Below are positions 32,689 through 35,438 of a DNA stretch of 35,438 bases, in pieces (position 1 is the stretch's first letter; each line of letters opens with the position of its first letter). The notes beneath the pieces were generated by a model that was not told where the DNA came from, searched no databases, and saw nothing but the letters and a program-made list of their open reading frames with translations. This stretch comes from Clostridiales bacterium. Lineage in GTDB: Bacteria; Bacillota; Clostridia; Oscillospirales; Oscillospiraceae. The stretch lies in NCBI GenBank assembly GCA_022786995.1, contig JALFUW010000063.1, positions 1-35,438 on the forward strand. The letters run 5' to 3'. Position numbers and translations under genes: made by a program.

Positions 32689-32717
32689 TTGCAATCGTGT
32701 GAAAAACGTGGTAAACT
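32689..32717 (+). promoter_or_regulatory. Promoter of the PPIC isomerase gene
   Basis: TTGCAA (32689-32694), 17-bp spacer, TAAACT (32712-32717). The -10 box is weak. GAGG (32743-32746) lies 7 bases before the ATG. Confidence 0.5.
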
Positions 32718-32753
32718 TGGGCCGTTGACTCTAAGGAGAAATGAGGATTTTTC

Positions 32754-34259
32754 ATGGCAAATTGCAAATATTGTCAGGCCGAGCTGCCGGAAGGGACCAC
32801 TGTCTGCCCCGCCTGCGGCAAGGATAACGCGGAAGAAAAGAAGAAAATGACCCCAGGCAAAATCGCGCTGATCGTGGCGGCGGTGGTCGTGCTGGCGGCG
32901 CTGGTGGCGGCGCTGGTGTACGCCGGGATGAACGTGACGGTTACCTCCGAGGAAAAGACGGAAGCCACTGCGGAGTCCGTCGCGGAAACGGAAGCGGCAA
33001 CCATTCCCGCCGACGGCAATCCCGATGACGAGACGGCCAAGGGCACCTACACTGCTTCTGATGCCGACGTCATCGCCGTTAAAGATACGGTGGTTGCCAG
33101 AATTGGGGACAAGACCCTGACCAACGGGCAGCTGCAGATGTTCTACTGGACGGAGGTGCGCAATTTCCTTTCTGGCTACGGCGCCTACGCATCCATGCTG
33201 GGACTGGATACCACCAAGCCTTTGGACGTACAGACCTGCGCCATGGCAGAAACCAGCTGCACCTGGCAGCAGTTTTTCCTTGCCAGCGCCCTGAACAGCT
33301 GGCGCAACTATCAGGCCACCGCCGCGGAAGCGGAAAAGAACGGCTATCAGCTGGACGCGGATATGCAGGCACAGCTGGATTCCGCCGTGGAGAATCTGGA
33401 GATGACGGCGGAAATGTACGGCTATGAAAGCGCGCAGGCGCTGCTTCTGAGCGACGTAGGCCCCGGCGCGGATGTAGAGGACTACCAGCACTTCCTGAAC
33501 CTGTACTACACCGGCAGCATGTACTTCTCCGACCTGTGCGAGAAGGACGAGCCTACGGAGCAAGAGGTGGAGGACTACTTCACCGCCAACGAGGAAGCCT
33601 ACGCTTCCAGCGGCCTGACCAGAGACACAAAGACCGTGGATGTGCGTCATGTGCTGATTATGCCCGAGGGGGCCAGTAGTGAGAACATCCGCACGGAAAC
33701 TTTTGAAGATGCCGCCTGGGAAAGCAGCCGTGTGAAAGCCGAGGAGCTGCTTAAACAGTGGGAACAGGGAGATAAGAGCGAGGAGAGCTTTGCTGAGCTT
33801 GCCAAGGCCCATTCTCAGGACGGCTCCGCTGCCGACGGAGGTCTGTATACCGGCGTGCAGGAGGGGCAGATGGTGACGGCTTTCAACGACTGGTGCTTTG
33901 ACGATATCCGCCAGCCCGGCGATTACGGTTTGGTCAAGACTGAGTTTGGTTATCATCTGATGTTCTTTGTGGACAGCCAGCCCGTCTGGAAGGAGTCCGC
34001 GAAAAGCGATCTGATTTCCGCCCGGGCCAACGAGACCCTCAGCGCCATTCTGGAGGCCTATCCCATGGAGGCGGAGTTTGACAAGATTCTGCTGGGCTTT
34101 GTGGATCTGAACGCTGAGGCCGAAGAGACCGAAGCGGAGGAGCAGTCGGTGGAACCTGCCGCCGAGGGGGACTCCCGTGTCTGGATCATCGCGGGTGTTG
34201 CCGCCGTGCTGCTTACGGCTGCCGCCTTTGGATTCCGCAGAAAAGAGGAAGAAATCTGA
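32754..34259 (+). CDS. Membrane-anchored PPIC peptidyl-prolyl isomerase with zinc ribbon
   Basis: A 501-residue protein with an unusual order of parts. Residues 1-25 form a zinc ribbon (C4, C7, C18, C21). A membrane helix follows at about 36-58, then an acidic Thr/Glu/Ala linker. Residues about 100-290 resemble the SurA/PrsA chaperone region. The PPIC (parvulin) domain is at about 296-406, from VDVRHVLIMPEG to EFGYHLMFF, with the DGSAADGGLYTGV core. A second helix sits near 476-493, ending FRRKEEEI. The ribbon and the C-tail are probably cytoplasmic and the isomerase outside, helping exported proteins fold. It has its own promoter. No signal-peptidase or lipobox site is seen. Confidence 0.87.
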   Translation: MANCKYCQAELPEGTTVCPACGKDNAEEKKKMTPGKIALIVAAVVVLAALVAALVYAGMNVTVTSEEKTEATAESVAETEAATIPADGNPDDETAKGTYTASDADVIAVKDTVVARIGDKTLTNGQLQMFYWTEVRNFLSGYGAYASMLGLDTTKPLDVQTCAMAETSCTWQQFFLASALNSWRNYQATAAEAEKNGYQLDADMQAQLDSAVENLEMTAEMYGYESAQALLLSDVGPGADVEDYQHFLNLYYTGSMYFSDLCEKDEPTEQEVEDYFTANEEAYASSGLTRDTKTVDVRHVLIMPEGASSENIRTETFEDAAWESSRVKAEELLKQWEQGDKSEESFAELAKAHSQDGSAADGGLYTGVQEGQMVTAFNDWCFDDIRQPGDYGLVKTEFGYHLMFFVDSQPVWKESAKSDLISARANETLSAILEAYPMEAEFDKILLGFVDLNAEAEETEAEEQSVEPAAEGDSRVWIIAGVAAVLLTAAAFGFRRKEEEI

Positions 34260-34265
34260 TGGAAA

Positions 34266-34294
34266 ATGCGCTGCCCGGTTTTCGGGCAGCGCAT
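34266..34294. terminator. Shared terminator between the PPIC isomerase and dus genes
   Basis: The perfect 12-bp stem ATGCGCTGCCCG (34266-34277) / CGGGCAGCGCAT (34283-34294) has loop GTTTT, placed in the 38-bp gap between convergent genes. The T run is better on the minus strand (TTTT), so it mainly serves dus, but it could stop both transcripts. Confidence 0.8.
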
Positions 34295-34297
34295 CAT

Positions 34298-35218
34298 TCA
34301 TTTCATGGGGCAGGTGTGGAGCAGTTCGGCGGACAATCGCCGGAATTCGGCAGCATCGGTGGTTTTGCGCATCTTCTTCCACAGCCTGTCGCTGCCTTCA
34401 AAACGGTCGTGCAGGTGGGCCCAGTTTTCCTTCATGCGAAACAGCGCGTTGCGGCAGCTGGCAAATTCCACCGCATAGTCATCCATCAGGACACCGAGAA
34501 ATGCTTCCAGCGCAGCGATATCCGTGCCGCCGCTGAGCATTCCTGGGTCGGCGATCAGCCCCCGGCCGATCATCACCGCGTTCAGGCCGGGGTGTTCCTT
34601 TCGCAACGCGTCAATATCGGACAGGGTGCGGATGTCTCCGTTGAAGCACAGGGGATTTTTGCTGTAGGCCACGGCATAGGTGAACCATTCCCGGTGCACC
34701 TGCCCGTCATAGAACTGCTTGCGCACCCTGGGGTGAATGGTCAGCTCCTGAATCGGATACTGGTTATACAGCTCCAGAATTCTCACAAATTCTTCTTCTG
34801 TTTCCAGCCCAATCCGGGTTTTGACAGAAATGGGCAGGGGAGAAGCGGCAAAAACGCTGTCAAAGAACCGGGCCAATTCGTCCAGCTCCCGCAGCATTCC
34901 GCTGCCCTTGCCCTTGGCGACCACCGTGCCCGAGGGACAGCCGATATTCAGGTTGATTTCCCGGTAGCCCAAATCCCGGATAACCTCCGCCGCCCAGAGA
35001 AAATCCTCTGCATGCTTAGTCAGCACCTGAGGCACTGCGGTGAAGGGCGTGCTGTCCGCCGGCGGAAGCTCCCGGATTTCCCGGGCGGTGAGGGAGCGGT
35101 GGACGGTGGGGGAGAAAAAGGGCATATAATAGCGGTCAATACCACCAAAAAAACGATGGTGCTCCCGACGGTAAATGCTGTCCGTCAGCCCCTCCATGGG
35201 GGCGAAATAGTAGTTCAT
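34298..35218 (-). CDS. dus: tRNA-dihydrouridine synthase
   Basis: A 306-residue FMN-dependent TIM-barrel enzyme reducing uridines in tRNA D loops. Landmarks are YFAPMEGLTDSIYR (FMN-binding start), INLNIGCPSGTVVAKGKGS with the catalytic cysteine, ISVKTRIGLE, LTIHPRVRKQFYDG, FNGDIRTLSDI and MIGRGLIADP. The C-terminal helical domain (about 240-306) ends in LLHTCPMK. The closest named type is uncertain (DusA/B/C-like). Heptad repeat DNA begins within 5 bases upstream of the start codon, so its promoter is not obvious. Confidence 0.92.
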   Translation of the reverse strand: MNYYFAPMEGLTDSIYRREHHRFFGGIDRYYMPFFSPTVHRSLTAREIRELPPADSTPFTAVPQVLTKHAEDFLWAAEVIRDLGYREINLNIGCPSGTVVAKGKGSGMLRELDELARFFDSVFAASPLPISVKTRIGLETEEEFVRILELYNQYPIQELTIHPRVRKQFYDGQVHREWFTYAVAYSKNPLCFNGDIRTLSDIDALRKEHPGLNAVMIGRGLIADPGMLSGGTDIAALEAFLGVLMDDYAVEFASCRNALFRMKENWAHLHDRFEGSDRLWKKMRKTTDAAEFRRLSAELLHTCPMK

Positions 35219-35220
35219 AT

Positions 35221-35255
35221 GATAGTGGACAGTTGATAGTGGACAGTTGACAGTT
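35221..35255. repeat. Heptad array 6, AGTTGAC subtype, left arm only
   Basis: Units GATAGTG, GACAGTT, GATAGTG, GACAGTT, GACAGTT run in 7-bp phase directly upstream of dus. No matching right arm is visible before the next element begins, so this copy looks truncated. Confidence 0.6.
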
Positions 35256-35327
35256 CAGGGAATATCCCGTTGGAACCCTCGAAGGGGACTGCACAGGTAA
35301 ATTGTGCTTTATATCATTAAGAAGCAT

Positions 35328-35438
35328 GTCATTGCGAGCCAGTGCGCACACTGGCGTGGCAATCCGTACTCCATATTGTAACGGGTACGTTATTAGAGCG
35401 TGAAAAGGGGAACGGATTGCCACGTCGGGCTTCGCCCT
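35328..35438. repeat. GTCATTGCGAG-type palindromic element, copy 2 (cut by window end)
   Basis: It starts GTCATTGCGAGCCAGTGCG, like the copy at 10554-10672, with the inner GTGGCAATCCGTACTCC and its near-inverse ACGGATTGCCACG. The middle differs from copy 1. The right end is outside the window. Confidence 0.75.

Overview
The window is a moderately GC-rich piece of chromosome from a Firmicute, most likely class Clostridia and probably an Oscillospirales (Ruminococcaceae/Oscillospiraceae-type) gut bacterium. The evidence is indirect: an ileS T-box leader, SepF, DivIVA, Hfq and RsfS, a yggS-sepF-divIVA-ileS cluster, consensus sigma-A-type promoters, and many short palindromic repeats of the kind common in those genomes. 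There is no phage, CRISPR array, plasmid backbone or intact insertion sequence. The gene content is mainly core genome; the unusual material lies between genes and in a few small or fused proteins.

Layout of the left, plus-strand part. Positions 1-409 hold a possible insertion-sequence end, a truncated palindromic repeat and the feo promoter. Next comes a ferrous-iron uptake operon (feoA, feoB, a 47-residue Cys-rich FeoB partner) with three copies of a dyad operator-like site. It is followed by smc, ftsY, rdgB, yhbY, a fused nadD-yqeK gene and rsfS, then leuS, rpsU, a MATE exporter and an amidohydrolase.

Middle. Two minus-strand tRNA genes (Tyr, Thr) meet the plus-strand block near 16.6 kb, with a duplicated tRNA-Tyr 3' end and terminator. 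A minus-strand secreted Cys/His-rich protein follows.

Right, mainly minus strand (read right to left). miaB, mutS, a CPBP-family protease, mutL, a CrtO-like membrane protein, miaA and hfq form a mismatch-repair/tRNA-modification/RNA-chaperone group. It leads into yggS, sepF, divIVA and T-box-ileS, the familiar Gram-positive division cluster but without ylmG and ylmH. At the far right a plus-strand membrane-anchored PPIC-type isomerase with a zinc ribbon converges on a minus-strand dus gene, and the window ends inside another palindromic repeat.

Repeats are the most distinctive signal. At least five elements of about 100-150 bp have arms built from heptads in 7-bp phase (AATTGAC or AGTTGAC type), inverted at the two ends. 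One sits between the ileS T-box and the ileS start codon, and one supplies the stop codon of yhbY. Several other palindromic families occur, and two repeat pieces lie in frame inside the linker of mutL. A hairpin that could mask the hfq ribosome-binding site is the best candidate for a new regulatory structure. I see no convincing complete novel multi-gene system.
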